Of a stretch of 42,769 nucleotides of DNA, positions 19,149 to 28,551 are shown piece by piece. The notes under the pieces are model-generated. The model was not told where the DNA came from and searched no databases. It saw only the letters and a list, made by a program, of their open reading frames with translations. Positions within the stretch are counted from its first letter, which is position 1. The number at the start of each line of letters is the position of its first letter. Made by a program: the position numbers and the translations under genes. The DNA is from Sphingomonas sp. CCH21-G11 (GTDB lineage Bacteria > Pseudomonadota > Alphaproteobacteria > Sphingomonadales > Sphingomonadaceae): the NCBI RefSeq assembly GCF_001555965.1, contig NZ_LSHX01000034.1, positions 1 through 42,769 of the forward strand, written 5' to 3'.

Positions 19149-19655
19149 ATGACGTTCGAATTGCTGGTTCCGTTGATATTGATGCAGGCAGCGGCAGACG
19201 AGCCGAGCGCGTCGGGCGCGGTGGCGTCCTTGCGACGATGCCAGGCGATTGCGGTCGATGCGGAACGGCTGCGCTGCTTCGACGCTGCGGCGGCGGCGCT
19301 CGTCACATCGGTCGAGCGCAAGGACGTGATCGTGACGGATCGGCAGGAAATTCGTCGCACCAAGCGGTCGCTGTTCGGCTTTTCGCTGCCGCGGATCGGC
19401 CTGTTCAGCCAGCAACCCGACGAGCGCGATGCCGAGGGTGTCGCCAAGCTGACCGGTCCGCTCAAGTCCGTAGGCGTGCTGCGCGGCGGCTTGCTGCGCT
19501 TCGTGGTGGAGGAAGGCGCAGTGTGGGAAACCACCGAAATGGTGCCATTTCCGCCCAAGGTCGGGTCGGAGGCAACGATCCGCCGCGCCGCGCTGGGCAG
19601 CTATCTGGTGCGCTTCTCAAGCGGACGGACGTTTCGCGCGCGACGTGTCGAATAG
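19149..19655 (+). CDS. hypothetical exported protein
   Basis: This 168-residue protein is not assigned to a named family. It has a hydrophobic N-terminus (FELLVPLILMQAAADEP) that looks like a short signal peptide. It is followed by RRCQAIAVDAERLRCFDAAAA, the C-x11-C 'RLxCFD' pattern (C31, C43) seen in many small periplasmic proteins of unknown role. The second half (GPLKSVGVLRGGLLRFVVEEG, then GSYLVRFSSGRTFRARRVE) looks like beta strands. ACAGGAGAGG upstream of the ATG is a good ribosome binding site. It lies between two TBDR modules but on the opposite strand, so it is probably independent. Confidence 0.75.
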   Translation: MTFELLVPLILMQAAADEPSASGAVASLRRCQAIAVDAERLRCFDAAAAALVTSVERKDVIVTDRQEIRRTKRSLFGFSLPRIGLFSQQPDERDAEGVAKLTGPLKSVGVLRGGLLRFVVEEGAVWETTEMVPFPPKVGSEATIRRAALGSYLVRFSSGRTFRARRVE

Positions 19656-19692
19656 GCGGCGGGGACGAATAGTCTCGGTCAAGGCCGGCGAG

Positions 19693-21153
19693 CTACACCA
19701 GCCCCAGCGCAGCGCGTTCGCGCGCATAGGCGGCCGCGAACGCATCAGCGAATTGGGGATAGCGTGCCGATGCGCCAATTGCGTCACGGTTCAGGGGCCG
19801 GCGGACCTGCATCACGCTCGAGGTCGTGACCGCGCGCTTGGACTCGTGAAACGTACGAACCCCCGGCTCGGGCGCCAGACCGCAATGATCAATGATCGCG
19901 GGAATGGCGGCATCACCATCGGCGACCAGCGTTTCATAGTCGGCCGCCATCATCCGGTCGCCGTAAAGCGCGCGGATGTGCGCGAACAGCATGTCCTCAA
20001 TCGCATAATGCGCCGCCATGTCCTCAATGTCGAAACTCCAGCCGACACCCTGGGCGAAGTGGGTGCGGAAGCTTGACCATGCGGTATCCAGCCGGTCGCG
20101 CTGCATCCAGATCAGCGGCGCATCGGGAAACGCGACACGGATCAGCATGGCGGTGCGGCTGACGTTCAGGCTCTTGTCCACGATGCGCCCGGCCGCGCCG
20201 AACCGCTCGGCGATCAGGTGATGATAACGCTCGACAAAACCCGACCAGGCGTCGCGACCATGTGAGCGGAGCCGCGCCGACAGGCGTTCGGGGGCTACGC
20301 CGCCGAACGGAAGCATCGCGGTCGTGACCAGGTTCACTTCGTCGCCGCCGACGACCTGGCTGTGGCTGTTCAGGATCTGCTCGACGAGCGTGGTGCCCGA
20401 TCGCGGCAGGCCCGTGACGAAGATCGCGCGTGAGGCGGGCGCACCGTGACGCACCGCATCCCTGATCCACCGCTGATCGAAATTGGCGATGATGGCCCGC
20501 GCGGCTGCAAGGTCGGCGGCGCGGTCATAGCGACGTTCCGCGCGTGCGAGCGCAGCCCCTTCGCGATAGGCACCGAAGGCACGATCGTGATCGCCAAGAT
20601 CGTCAAGCGTCTTGCCGCGCGCATAAAGATAGGCGGTGCGTTCGCCTGGCGGTGCCCCGGCCAAGTGGCGTTCGGCCGCCAGAAGTGCATCGGCATAGGG
20701 ATCGTCCGCACGCATCCGCCCGACATTGGCGAGCGTGAGCCAGGTCGTTCCCGACCCCGGAAAGCGATCCGCCGCCGCGCGTAGCAGTTCGGTCGCGCGC
20801 GCCGCCTCTCCCATCTGCATCGCCAATGTGCCGAGGAAGTGCAGCAAGGCAGGTTCGGGCGAATGCGCGAGCAGGGGCGCGAGGGACTCGGCGGCGGCTT
20901 CGATCCGGCCGGCGCGGGCGAGAAGTTCGGCGCGATAGAGCCGCCGCGCGGCTTCCGACGGGCGAAGCGAGACCCATTGGTCAACGGCCGCAAGCGCCAG
21001 TTGCCATTCCCCCGCATCGGCGCAGAATTTCGCGATCGGCCGCCACTGTTCGCCAAGCGGAGTCCGGTTGGCGAGAAAGGATCTTACGATCGACAGTGCG
21101 CGGATCGGATCGCCCTCGCGCAGTGCGGCGACGAATTCGGCTGGCGTCGGCAT
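19693..21153 (-). CDS. TPR-containing sulfotransferase family protein
   Basis: This 486-residue protein has TPR helices at about residues 1-215 and a C-terminal sulfotransferase domain. The PAPS 5'-phosphosulfate loop is FVTGLPRSGTTLVEQILNSH (G248-T255 core). RIVDKSLNVSRTAMLIRVAFP contributes the 3'-phosphate-binding region, and WMQRDRLDTAWSSFR follows. There is no signal peptide, so it would act in the cytoplasm. Sulfotransferases move sulfate from PAPS to hydroxyl or amine groups; the acceptor is unknown, and the TPR part suggests a protein or peptide. The ATG is only 27 nt beyond the T-run of the upstream receptor's terminator, leaving little room for its own promoter. Confidence 0.9.
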   Translation of the reverse strand: MPTPAEFVAALREGDPIRALSIVRSFLANRTPLGEQWRPIAKFCADAGEWQLALAAVDQWVSLRPSEAARRLYRAELLARAGRIEAAAESLAPLLAHSPEPALLHFLGTLAMQMGEAARATELLRAAADRFPGSGTTWLTLANVGRMRADDPYADALLAAERHLAGAPPGERTAYLYARGKTLDDLGDHDRAFGAYREGAALARAERRYDRAADLAAARAIIANFDQRWIRDAVRHGAPASRAIFVTGLPRSGTTLVEQILNSHSQVVGGDEVNLVTTAMLPFGGVAPERLSARLRSHGRDAWSGFVERYHHLIAERFGAAGRIVDKSLNVSRTAMLIRVAFPDAPLIWMQRDRLDTAWSSFRTHFAQGVGWSFDIEDMAAHYAIEDMLFAHIRALYGDRMMAADYETLVADGDAAIPAIIDHCGLAPEPGVRTFHESKRAVTTSSVMQVRRPLNRDAIGASARYPQFADAFAAAYARERAALGLV

Positions 21154-21180
21154 GGTCGGTCCGGCCTATCAAGATGGTAA

Positions 21181-21211
21181 CAAAAAAGGGAGGCTGGTTT
21201 CCCAGCCTCCC
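21181..21211 (-). terminator. intrinsic terminator after Oar-like TBDR
   Basis: On the minus strand a perfect 10-bp stem, GGGAGGCTGG (21211-21202) pairing with CCAGCCTCCC (21197-21188) around GAAA, is followed by TTTTTTG (21187-21181). It lies 22 nt after the receptor stop and just before the sulfotransferase ATG at 21153. Confidence 0.93.
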
Positions 21212-21232
21212 CATCTTGTCGCCTGCCCGACC

Positions 21233-24200
21233 TTAGAAGTCGAACGACAGCTGCATCCGCACGAAGCGGGGCTGCTGATACGTCAGCGGACGGCCATAGT
21301 CGTTGCGCGGGCGGCCGTTGTTCAGCGTGCCCACTTCACGAAGGTCGGTCGCTGCGTTTTCGTTGAACAGGTTGAACACGTCAAACCGCAGCGCGGCGCT
21401 GAACGCGTCGGTCGGCAGCTTGAAGATCGCCGACACGTTGGTGAAGGTCAGCCAGTCGGACTTGAGCTGGCTGCCGCGCGGCGTCAGCGACAACGACGTG
21501 CTTGTCGCCCCGTCCGAAAAGCCGGGGAACAGCGGGTTCGTGATCACATTCCCCTGCGCGTCGACATTGCAGTAGAAGCCGGCCGCGCCATAGGCGCCGG
21601 CAAAGGCGTCGATCGACCGCGGCACGCGCCCGATACACCCGAAACGACGGGGCGATTCGGCCTGGACCTGAAGGCCCAGCGTCAGCCATTCGAACGGGGC
21701 GTAAGAGCCGAACACCTTGATGCGATGGCGCCGGTCGGTCGGCAGATAGCCGAACGCACCGTTGACGAGGCCGGGCTGGTCGAACGCGGTGGTCAGACCG
21801 GAGTCGGTCTGGCCATTATCCGACCGGACGCCGCCTTCGATGTTACCTTCCGATTTCGACCACGTGTACGAGCCGCTGAAGCTCCATTTGCCGTCGAACT
21901 CGCGATCGACCGTGAGGATGACCGCCTTGTACGTGCGCTCGGCCCGCGGATAGCCGAGGTCGGCGGCACTGAAGTCGACCGTACGCAGCGTGCTTTCGCC
22001 ACCGATCGGGTCGGACAGCGTGATCCGCGCCGGCGCGCCGGGATTGACGAGCACATACTGGTGGAAGCCAGTGAAGATGTCGTCGCAACCCGAAATGCCT
22101 TCGCGGTCGCAATATGCGAGCACCGCTGCGTCGATTGCCACGTCTTCGAGCGATTCGTTGAGGCTGCGGTACTGACCGATCAGGCCAACCGTCCAGCGTT
22201 CGCCGATCTTCTGCTCGACGCTCAGGATGTATTCGTCGACCGACTGGGGCTTCAGGTTCTTCGCCACGGTCGCCTCGGTCGGCGTCGCGACACCGTCCGA
22301 CACGATGTCGCAGTTCGCCACGCCGGTGTCGGGGCAGTTCGTCGCATCGGCAAAGCCGAGCAGCGGCGCACCAAGGATCGGCGTGTTGTCCGGGTTCACG
22401 CCCGCAACCCGGAAGTAGCGGGTATAATCGAGCTCGGCGCCGGCGAGACGGATGTTCGTGTTGGCGACGATCGGCAGATAGTAGCGACCGAACGAGCCGA
22501 CGACCTTCGTGCGCCCGTCACCGAACGCGTCGAACGCGGCACTCAGGCGCGGCGCCCAGGCGTTACCCGATTCGTAATAGGTTTCGCCGTTCACGTTGTC
22601 GTTCGAGAACCGGTCGTTGCGGACGCCCAGGTTGAGCGTCAGGCGGTTGTTGAACAGCGACCACGAATCCTGGATGTAAAACGCTTCGTTGTTCGACGTG
22701 AACGTCCCGCCGTTCACGAAGGTACGGCCGGCGACGTACAGCGTGTTCGGCGGCGCATAGACGTCGCCGTTCACGCCCGAGAAGTTGTACGTCCACGCGA
22801 CGCCGCCGGTGTAGCGGCTGACCGCATTGGTCGTCAGCTTTTCCTTGTCGTACCCGCCCTTGATGTGATGCTGGCCGAACAGCGTGAAGAACAGGTCGAT
22901 GTCACCGCGATAGAATTCGCGCTCATCCGAATTGTCATTGATCACGTTCAACGGGTTGCCGGCGAGCACGGGGTTGAAGGCGCCCGAAGTATCGATGATC
23001 GTCGGATAGTCGTCGTCGGCCGAACCGGCGATTTCCGCATTCTTGTTCTTGCCGTACGCGCCAGAGATCGTCAGCCAGTCGGTGAACTGGCCGGTATAGC
23101 GGCCAACATAGTTCTCACCGCCGAGCACGTTACGCGTGGTATTCTGATACCGACCGAGCACGGGCTCGCCGCCGTTACGGCTGTCATAGGACAGGGCGTA
23201 GCTGTCGACCGTCTGGACCTGCGTCGAATCGAAATAGGTGAATTCCAGGCGGTGGCCGTCGGTGATGATCGCGTCGAGCTTGCCGCCCCAGAAGGGCGAG
23301 CGCGTCTTGAAAATCTCGCGACGGATGCCGGTCGAGAACGGATCCGGGCCCGCCGTGTTCACGCCCAGGACATCGTCCGACTGCTGCCGGTCGTTGGTCT
23401 GGTACAATGCGTAGAAGAACAGGCGGTCCTTGATGATCGGGCCCGAAAGCTGGAACGTCGCGGTCCTGAGCTCGCGCTTGTCGGTCGAGTTCAGCGCGAT
23501 GACGGTATCGGGCGATTCCGAATACAGGCCCTCAGGCTGCCAGTTGAACAGGACGCCGCCATGAAACTCGTTGCCGCCCGACTTGGTGACCGCGTTGATG
23601 AAGCCACCGGTGAAACGACCGAATTCAGCGGGAATGCCGCCGTTCTTGACTTCGACGGTGTTGTAGAAATCGAACGGAACGCCGACCGAACCCAGGCCCT
23701 CGCGGAATTCGGTGATGTTCAGGCCATTGACGAAGAACGCATTTTCCGAAACCGACGAGCCCGAAACCGACGCCAGGTTGCCGAACGCGCTGTCGCCCTG
23801 GCTGGTGCCCGGCGCGAGCAGGATGATCGAAGTGAGGTCACGCGCGACGGGAACGCGCGTCGCCAGCTCGCCGACCTGGATCACGGCGCCGGTCGTGGTG
23901 CGGTCGAAATCGGACACCTGGACGCGGCGGCCGGTGACGATGATCTCGCCGCTCGACGGGCTCGCCGTCTCGGTGCCCGCTGCCGCCAGCTGGAATGCGT
24001 TACCTGCGGTCGACTGGGTCAGGCCGATGCCCTCTTCACGATAGGGCGAATATCCATCGGCGCTGATTTCGAACGTATAGTCGCCCTGCGGAATCTGGGG
24101 CACGCGGTAGGTGCCGCCCGAATCCGTGGTCACCGTACGCGAAAAGCCCTGAGCGTCCGAGGTGACCGTCACGGTCGCGCCCGGGATCGGCTTGCCCGAC

Positions 24201-24364
24201 TGGTCGGTCACGCGGCCGGTCGCCGTGACGTTGGTGAAATCCTGCGCCGCGGCAGGAATTGCGCTGGCCGCCAGGCCACCCACCGAAACACCCAGCAGCG
24301 CCAGCGCCCTCAGCGCCGTACCACCGCGAAGCCTGACACTCGCAGCTCGATTGACGTTACGCAT
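21233..24364 (-). CDS. Oar-like TonB-dependent receptor with N-terminal carboxypeptidase-regulatory-like domain
   Basis: This 1043-residue outer-membrane protein has a signal peptide to about residue 40 (LAASAIPAAAQ) and a CarboxypepD_reg/CnaB-like beta-sandwich (ATGRVTDQSGKPIPGATVTV to DYTFEISADGYSPY). A TonB box region (GEIIVTGRRVQVSDFDR), a plug and an Oar-type barrel follow, with AEFGRFTGGFINAVTKSGGNEFHGG and the aromatic end RFVRMQLSFDF. Myxococcus Oar exports the PopC protease, and other Oar-like receptors may handle peptides or sugars; the cargo here is unknown. It is followed by a strong terminator and the TPR-sulfotransferase gene. A long AT-rich leader precedes it. Confidence 0.93.
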   Translation of the reverse strand: MRNVNRAASVRLRGGTALRALALLGVSVGGLAASAIPAAAQDFTNVTATGRVTDQSGKPIPGATVTVTSDAQGFSRTVTTDSGGTYRVPQIPQGDYTFEISADGYSPYREEGIGLTQSTAGNAFQLAAAGTETASPSSGEIIVTGRRVQVSDFDRTTTGAVIQVGELATRVPVARDLTSIILLAPGTSQGDSAFGNLASVSGSSVSENAFFVNGLNITEFREGLGSVGVPFDFYNTVEVKNGGIPAEFGRFTGGFINAVTKSGGNEFHGGVLFNWQPEGLYSESPDTVIALNSTDKRELRTATFQLSGPIIKDRLFFYALYQTNDRQQSDDVLGVNTAGPDPFSTGIRREIFKTRSPFWGGKLDAIITDGHRLEFTYFDSTQVQTVDSYALSYDSRNGGEPVLGRYQNTTRNVLGGENYVGRYTGQFTDWLTISGAYGKNKNAEIAGSADDDYPTIIDTSGAFNPVLAGNPLNVINDNSDEREFYRGDIDLFFTLFGQHHIKGGYDKEKLTTNAVSRYTGGVAWTYNFSGVNGDVYAPPNTLYVAGRTFVNGGTFTSNNEAFYIQDSWSLFNNRLTLNLGVRNDRFSNDNVNGETYYESGNAWAPRLSAAFDAFGDGRTKVVGSFGRYYLPIVANTNIRLAGAELDYTRYFRVAGVNPDNTPILGAPLLGFADATNCPDTGVANCDIVSDGVATPTEATVAKNLKPQSVDEYILSVEQKIGERWTVGLIGQYRSLNESLEDVAIDAAVLAYCDREGISGCDDIFTGFHQYVLVNPGAPARITLSDPIGGESTLRTVDFSAADLGYPRAERTYKAVILTVDREFDGKWSFSGSYTWSKSEGNIEGGVRSDNGQTDSGLTTAFDQPGLVNGAFGYLPTDRRHRIKVFGSYAPFEWLTLGLQVQAESPRRFGCIGRVPRSIDAFAGAYGAAGFYCNVDAQGNVITNPLFPGFSDGATSTSLSLTPRGSQLKSDWLTFTNVSAIFKLPTDAFSAALRFDVFNLFNENAATDLREVGTLNNGRPRNDYGRPLTYQQPRFVRMQLSFDF

Positions 24365-24631
24365 TCACTTGTCCCCATGGTTTCGGCACCGGCTCCCATC
24401 GTCCGATGCCCTTATTTATTGGGGGGCAACCTCACTTTGTGACAGTTTTCTGTAAAGCGCTTCCATCACCCTGGATCCCGCTTTTTTAATACTGTTGTAA
24501 AATTGGCACGAAAATCGTCACGCCGTTTCAACAAATACTCTTAATCCGCAACTTTCTATTGCGCCATAGTGTACTATAACAGCAATTCAGCTAGGTTTTT
24601 CGCGAGATTCCGCGTTTCAGGCAAAGTCAAC
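24365..24631 (-). promoter_or_regulatory. AT-rich leader/promoter region of the Oar-like TBDR
   Basis: This 267-nt region lacks genes and is clearly richer in A/T than its surroundings, especially 24480-24600. It contains AAGCGCTT (24455-24462), an 8-bp perfect palindrome like the core of LacI-family operators, and ATAGTGTACTAT (24566-24577), an imperfect palindrome. No unambiguous -35/-10 pair was found. It also forms the 3' flank of marC, but no terminator hairpin was seen. Confidence 0.35.
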
Positions 24632-25252
24632 CTACACGAAGCTCTCACGCACCCCGTCGATCACGAACTGGATCGCGAGCGCGGCGAGCAGGACGCCGAG
24701 GAGGCGGGTGATGACCGCTTCGATCTTCGCGCCAAGCACCCGCATGATCGGCGCCGCGGCAATCAGCGCGAGCAGGGTGAGCAGCAGGTTGAGCGCCAGC
24801 GCGGCAAGGACGACCAACGATTCCGCGGTGCCGTTGGAGCGGCTCATCAGCAGCATGATCGATGCGATCGACCCCGGACCCGCGATCATCGGCATCGCCA
24901 TGGGAAAGACCGAAACATCCTCGATCTCGGGGGTGTCCATGATCTTCTGCGCACGATCCTCGCGCCGCTGGGTGCGCTTTTCGAACACCATTTCGAGCGC
25001 GATCAGGAACAGCATGATGCCGCCCGCGATGCGGAAGCTGTCGAGGCTGATGCCCAGCACGCGCAGCAGATCCTCGCCGAACAGGGCAAAGACGACCAGG
25101 ATGAGCGCGGCGATGCCGACCGCACGCACCGCCATCGACCGGCGCTGCGCCGCGCCCGCCCCCGTGGTCAGCCCGGCATAGATCGGCGCGCATCCCGGGG
25201 GATCGATGATCACGAACAGCGTGATGAACGCCGATACGAACAATTCGGTCAT
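24632..25252 (-). CDS. MarC family integral membrane protein
   Basis: This 206-residue protein has about six hydrophobic helices. The first helix FITLFVIIDPPGCAPIYAGL and FPMAMPMIAGPGSIASIMLL hold the two conserved proline- and glycine-rich motifs of MarC/UPF0056 proteins. Despite the name, E. coli MarC was shown not to confer multiple antibiotic resistance, and the transport role is unknown. It is the last of five co-directional genes (rlmB, argB, yggT, folD, marC) and starts 22 nt after folD, so it is probably in the folD operon. Confidence 0.92.
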   Translation of the reverse strand: MTELFVSAFITLFVIIDPPGCAPIYAGLTTGAGAAQRRSMAVRAVGIAALILVVFALFGEDLLRVLGISLDSFRIAGGIMLFLIALEMVFEKRTQRREDRAQKIMDTPEIEDVSVFPMAMPMIAGPGSIASIMLLMSRSNGTAESLVVLAALALNLLLTLLALIAAAPIMRVLGAKIEAVITRLLGVLLAALAIQFVIDGVRESFV

Positions 25253-25274
25253 CGCCCGATGCCCCCGCCCGCGC

Positions 25275-26168
25275 TCAGGCCGCGCCGACGTCGACGGCGG
25301 CCAGGTCGAGCGCGACTCCCGCCAGCCGGTGCGCCGCGATCAACGTGTTGCGCAGCAGGCACGCGATCGTCATCGGGCCGACGCCGCCCGGCACCGGCGT
25401 GATCGCGGCTGCGACCGATGCCGCCCCGTCGAAATCGACATCGCCCGTCAGCCGCCCGTCGACGCGATTGATGCCGACGTCGATCACCGTCGCGCCGGGC
25501 TTGATCCACTCGCCACGCACGAAATGCGCGCGGCCGACCGCCGCAACCACGATGTCGGCCTGGGCGACGTGATGGGCAAGGTTGCGGGTGCGCGAATGCG
25601 CGAGCGTGACCGTCGCATCGGCCGCGGTCAGCAACGCGGCCATCGGACGGCCGACGATCGTCGATCGGCCGATCACGATCGCATCCAGCCCCGCCAGGCT
25701 GCCAAGCCGGTCCTGCAGCAGCATCAGGCAGCCCTGTGGCGTGCACGGCACGAAGCCGGGCATGCCCGTTGCCAGCCGCCCGGCATTGACCGGGTGAAAG
25801 CCGTCGACATCCTTGGCCGGGTCGATCGCGAGCAGCACCGCCTGCGCATCGATATGCGCCGGCAGGGGCAGCTGGACGAGGATGCCGTCGACTGCTGGGT
25901 CGGCGTTGAGCCGGGTGATCAACGCGACCAGATCGGCCTCGGCGATGTCCGCGGTCAGCCGGTGCTCAAAGCTCGCCATGCCTGCGGCGAGCGTCGCCTT
26001 GCCCTTGGCACGGACATAAACGCCGGACGCGGGATCCTCGCCGACCAGCACCACCGCCAGCCCCGGCACGCGCCCGCCCGACGCCGCCGAAAAGGCGGGG
26101 ACATGCGCAGCAATCCGGTCGCGCAGGCCCTGCGCAAACGCCTTGCCATCAATGAGAGCGGCGGTCAT
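25275..26168 (-). CDS. folD: bifunctional methylenetetrahydrofolate dehydrogenase / methenyltetrahydrofolate cyclohydrolase
   Basis: This 297-residue enzyme interconverts 5,10-methylene-THF, 5,10-methenyl-THF and 10-formyl-THF using NADP. Seen are the catalytic Tyr/Lys block VYVRAKGKA, the signature [15 protein letters not shown], the [14 protein letters not shown] nucleotide-binding loop, and the C-terminal [20 protein letters not shown]. The frame is open upstream to 26384, but the family N-terminus ([15 protein letters not shown]) sets the ATG at 26168. It lies 44 nt after yggT and 22 nt before marC, on the same strand as both. Confidence 0.97.
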   Translation of the reverse strand: MTAALIDGKAFAQGLRDRIAAHVPAFSAASGGRVPGLAVVLVGEDPASGVYVRAKGKATLAAGMASFEHRLTADIAEADLVALITRLNADPAVDGILVQLPLPAHIDAQAVLLAIDPAKDVDGFHPVNAGRLATGMPGFVPCTPQGCLMLLQDRLGSLAGLDAIVIGRSTIVGRPMAALLTAADATVTLAHSRTRNLAHHVAQADIVVAAVGRAHFVRGEWIKPGATVIDVGINRVDGRLTGDVDFDGAASVAAAITPVPGGVGPMTIACLLRNTLIAAHRLAGVALDLAAVDVGAA

Positions 26169-26212
26169 GGCGACGCCCCTTAGCCGCTGGTGCGGCCGCA
26201 CGCCACCCGCGT

Positions 26213-26527
26213 TCAGGCGACGCCGGTCATCAGCGCCGCCGCGATGCGCGGGATGATGATGTCGCCGATGATCGAGATCGCGATCAGCACGACGAAAGGC
26301 GACAGGTCGAGCGGGCCCAGATCGGGCAGGATCCGGCGGATCGGGCGATAGACGGGCTCGGTCAGCGTGTTGAGCCCGCGCCACAGCCCCGCGACGAAAT
26401 CATTATAGGTGTTGATGACGTTGAACGCGATCAGGATCGACAGGATCGCCTGGATGATGATGATCCACCACACGACGTTGAGCAGCACCTGAATGATGTC
26501 GAACAGGATCAGTAGGAAGGTGGTCAA
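26213..26527 (-). CDS. YggT family membrane protein
   Basis: This 104-residue protein has two hydrophobic segments flanking the conserved [29 protein letters not shown] block that defines YggT. YggT proteins are inner-membrane proteins linked in various bacteria to osmotic tolerance and to division/cell-envelope genes, with no settled mechanism. It is 107 nt after argB and 44 nt before folD. Family length (about 95-105 aa) fits. Confidence 0.93.
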   Translation of the reverse strand: MTTFLLILFDIIQVLLNVVWWIIIIQAILSILIAFNVINTYNDFVAGLWRGLNTLTEPVYRPIRRILPDLGPLDLSPFVVLIAISIIGDIIIPRIAAALMTGVA

Positions 26528-26634
26528 GCCCGGTCTCCAGCGACTGTGTTAGGACCGCGATACAGGAAAGGCTCGACCCGAAACAAGCCCGGCCGGACCG
26601 CGCCGCGCGCTGCCGCCGTCGCGCGTGGATTTAC

Positions 26635-27534
26635 CTATCGCCGCACCAGCGTGCCCGCCCCGCGCCGGGTGAAGACCTCCAGCAGCATGATGTGCGGGAC
26701 CCGCCCGTCCAGGATGACTGCGGCGTCCACCCCGCCCGCGACAGCGGTGACACAGGTTTCGAGCTTGGGGATCATGCCCCCGGTGATCGTCCCGTCGGCG
26801 CGCAGCGCGGCGACGCCGTCCGGATCGAGGTCGGTCAGCAGCTCGCCCGATTTGTCGAGCACGCCGGCGACATCGGTCAGCAGGAACAGCCGCTCGGCCC
26901 CCAGCGCGGCGGCGATCGCGCCCGCCATCGTGTCGGCGTTGATGTTATAGGTCTGCCCATCGGCGCCGATGCCGATCGGCGCGATCACCGGAATCATGCC
27001 CGCCGCGGTCAGCGTGTCGATCACCGTACGGTCGATCGATTCGGGTTCGCCGACAAAGCCCAGATCGACGACGCTTTCGATATTGCTGTCCGGGTCCCGC
27101 GTCGTGCGCGTCACCTTCGCCGCCCGCACGAAACCGCCGTCCTTGCCGGAAATGCCGACCGCCTTGCCGCCCGCCGCGCCGATCCAGGCGACGATTTCCT
27201 TGTTGATCGCACCCGACAGCACCATTTCCGCGACACGCGCGGTCTCGGAATCGGTGACCCGCAAGCCGTCGACGAAGCGCGATTCGACGCCCAGTTGCTT
27301 CAGCATCGCACCGATCTGCGGGCCGCCGCCATGGACGACGACCGGGTTGATGCCCACCGCCTTCATCAGCACGACGTCCTCGGCGAAATCGCGTGCCAGC
27401 TCGGCATCGCCCATCGCGTGGCCGCCATATTTCACGACAAAGGTCGCGCCGGCATAACGCTGCATATAGGGCAGCGCCTCGGTCAGCGTTTCGGCCTTGG
27501 CGAGCATCGCCGGATCGGGGCTGTGATTGGTCAT
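26635..27534 (-). CDS. argB: acetylglutamate kinase
   Basis: This 299-residue amino-acid kinase phosphorylates N-acetyl-L-glutamate in arginine synthesis. Seen are the ATP-site [10 protein letters not shown], the substrate loop [13 protein letters not shown], the [18 protein letters not shown] block and [15 protein letters not shown]. The N-terminus (about 25 residues before the kinase fold) is of the length seen in arginine-inhibited hexameric enzymes, which suggests but does not prove feedback control. It starts 54 nt after rlmB. Confidence 0.97.
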   Translation of the reverse strand: MTNHSPDPAMLAKAETLTEALPYMQRYAGATFVVKYGGHAMGDAELARDFAEDVVLMKAVGINPVVVHGGGPQIGAMLKQLGVESRFVDGLRVTDSETARVAEMVLSGAINKEIVAWIGAAGGKAVGISGKDGGFVRAAKVTRTTRDPDSNIESVVDLGFVGEPESIDRTVIDTLTAAGMIPVIAPIGIGADGQTYNINADTMAGAIAAALGAERLFLLTDVAGVLDKSGELLTDLDPDGVAALRADGTITGGMIPKLETCVTAVAGGVDAAVILDGRVPHIMLLEVFTRRGAGTLVRR

Positions 27535-27588
27535 GCGCGCGCCCTTAGCGTGGAATGCGGCGGGCGGGAACCGTCGCGCGCACCGGGC

Positions 27589-28335
27589 TCAGCTGCGCGC
27601 CGCCACCGCATAGAGCGCGATCGCGGCGGCATTCGACACGTTGAGGCTCTCGACCTTCGGCCCGATCGGCAGCCGGGCGAGCGTATCGCAATGCGCCTGG
27701 GTGTTGTGGCGCATCCCTTCGCCCTCCGCGCCCAGCACCAGGCAGACCTTGCCCGGCCCCAGCGCCTGGGCGAGCGTCGTGTCGACCGCGCCCGTCAGCC
27801 CGATCCGCCAATAGCCGGCCTCCGCAATCTCGTCGAGCGCGCGGGCGAGGTTGACGACGCGCACCCACGGCACGACCTCCAGTGCGCCCGATGCCGACCG
27901 CGCGACCGTGCCCGATTCGGGTGGCGAGTGCCGGTCCTGGGTGACGATGCCCAGTGCGTCGAACGCGGCCGCCGAACGCAGGATCGCGCCGACATTGTGC
28001 GGATCGGTCACCTGGTCGAGCATCAGGATCGGCCGCGTGTCGTTCACCCCCTGCTCCAGCAGGTCGCCGAGCCACATGTCCTCCAGCGGCTCGACCTCCG
28101 CCACCAGGCCCTGGTGGGGGGCGTCGCCCGGCACCAGCCGGGCGAGGTCGGCCACGTCGGCATAGGTGATCTGCAGCACCGGCGGCAGATCGAGCGCCGC
28201 CAAGGCTTCGCGCGTGCCCCACAATTTGCGCACCGTCCGCTCCGGATTGGCCAGCGCCGCCAGTACGGCGTGGCGGCCCCAGAAGCGGGGGCGGCCCGAA
28301 TGAGGTTGCGAGGGGCGATGGCCGCGCCTTGCCAT
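27589..28335 (-). CDS. rlmB: 23S rRNA (guanosine-2'-O-)-methyltransferase RlmB-like (TrmH/SPOUT)
   Basis: This 248-residue SpoU-type 2'-O-methyltransferase has an N-terminal substrate-binding domain (RFWGRHAVLAALANPERTVR) and the knotted SPOUT domain. Motif 1 is LDQVTDPHNVGAILRSAAAF, motif 2 LVLGAEGEGM and motif 3 PIGPKVESLNVSNAAAIALY. RlmB methylates G2251 of 23S rRNA. The exact site is inferred from overall similarity, and other TrmH relatives are possible. It diverges from tRNA-Tyr, with 130 nt between. Confidence 0.92.
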   Translation of the reverse strand: MARRGHRPSQPHSGRPRFWGRHAVLAALANPERTVRKLWGTREALAALDLPPVLQITYADVADLARLVPGDAPHQGLVAEVEPLEDMWLGDLLEQGVNDTRPILMLDQVTDPHNVGAILRSAAAFDALGIVTQDRHSPPESGTVARSASGALEVVPWVRVVNLARALDEIAEAGYWRIGLTGAVDTTLAQALGPGKVCLVLGAEGEGMRHNTQAHCDTLARLPIGPKVESLNVSNAAAIALYAVAARS

Positions 28336-28407
28336 GGAAACAGGGTCCTTTCGTGCCGAGGATGATCGCGCGCGACGCTAGGGTCGGTGCCGGCGGCGTG
28401 CAAGGCG

Positions 28408-28436
28408 TTGACAGGGGGTGCCCGCTTCGGCATTGG
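28408..28436 (+). promoter_or_regulatory. candidate promoter of tRNA-Tyr
   Basis: A perfect -35 TTGACA (28408-28413) is followed by 17 nt and the weak -10 CATTGG (28431-28436). This would start transcription about 20 nt before the tRNA. A second TTGACA (28448-28453) lies too close to the tRNA to serve it. Confidence 0.4.
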
Positions 28437-28465
28437 CACCCGCTCGCTTGACAAGGCGGCCCAAT

Positions 28466-28551
28466 GGACAGGTGGCCGAGTGGTTAAAGGCAGCAGACTG
28501 TAAATCTGCCCGCGTGAGCGTACGCTGGTTCGAATCCAGCCCTGTCCACCA
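28466..28551 (+). tRNA. tRNA-Tyr (anticodon GTA)
   Basis: The acceptor stem GGACAGG (28466-28472) pairs with CCTGTCC (28541-28547), followed by discriminator A and an encoded CCA. The anticodon loop CTGTAAA has GTA at 28500-28502. A long variable arm (class II) and the T-loop GGTTCGAATCC are present, as expected for bacterial tRNA-Tyr. Confidence 0.97.

Noticed and set aside
21068..24442. Very long plus-strand open frame opposite the Oar-like receptor
   Set aside because: It is a GC-rich antisense shadow with basic, low-complexity protein sequence. The minus-strand frame has a signal peptide, domains and a beta-barrel end.
28448..28453. Second TTGACA as promoter of tRNA-Tyr
   Set aside because: It lies only 12 nt before the mature tRNA 5' end, too close to be its -35.
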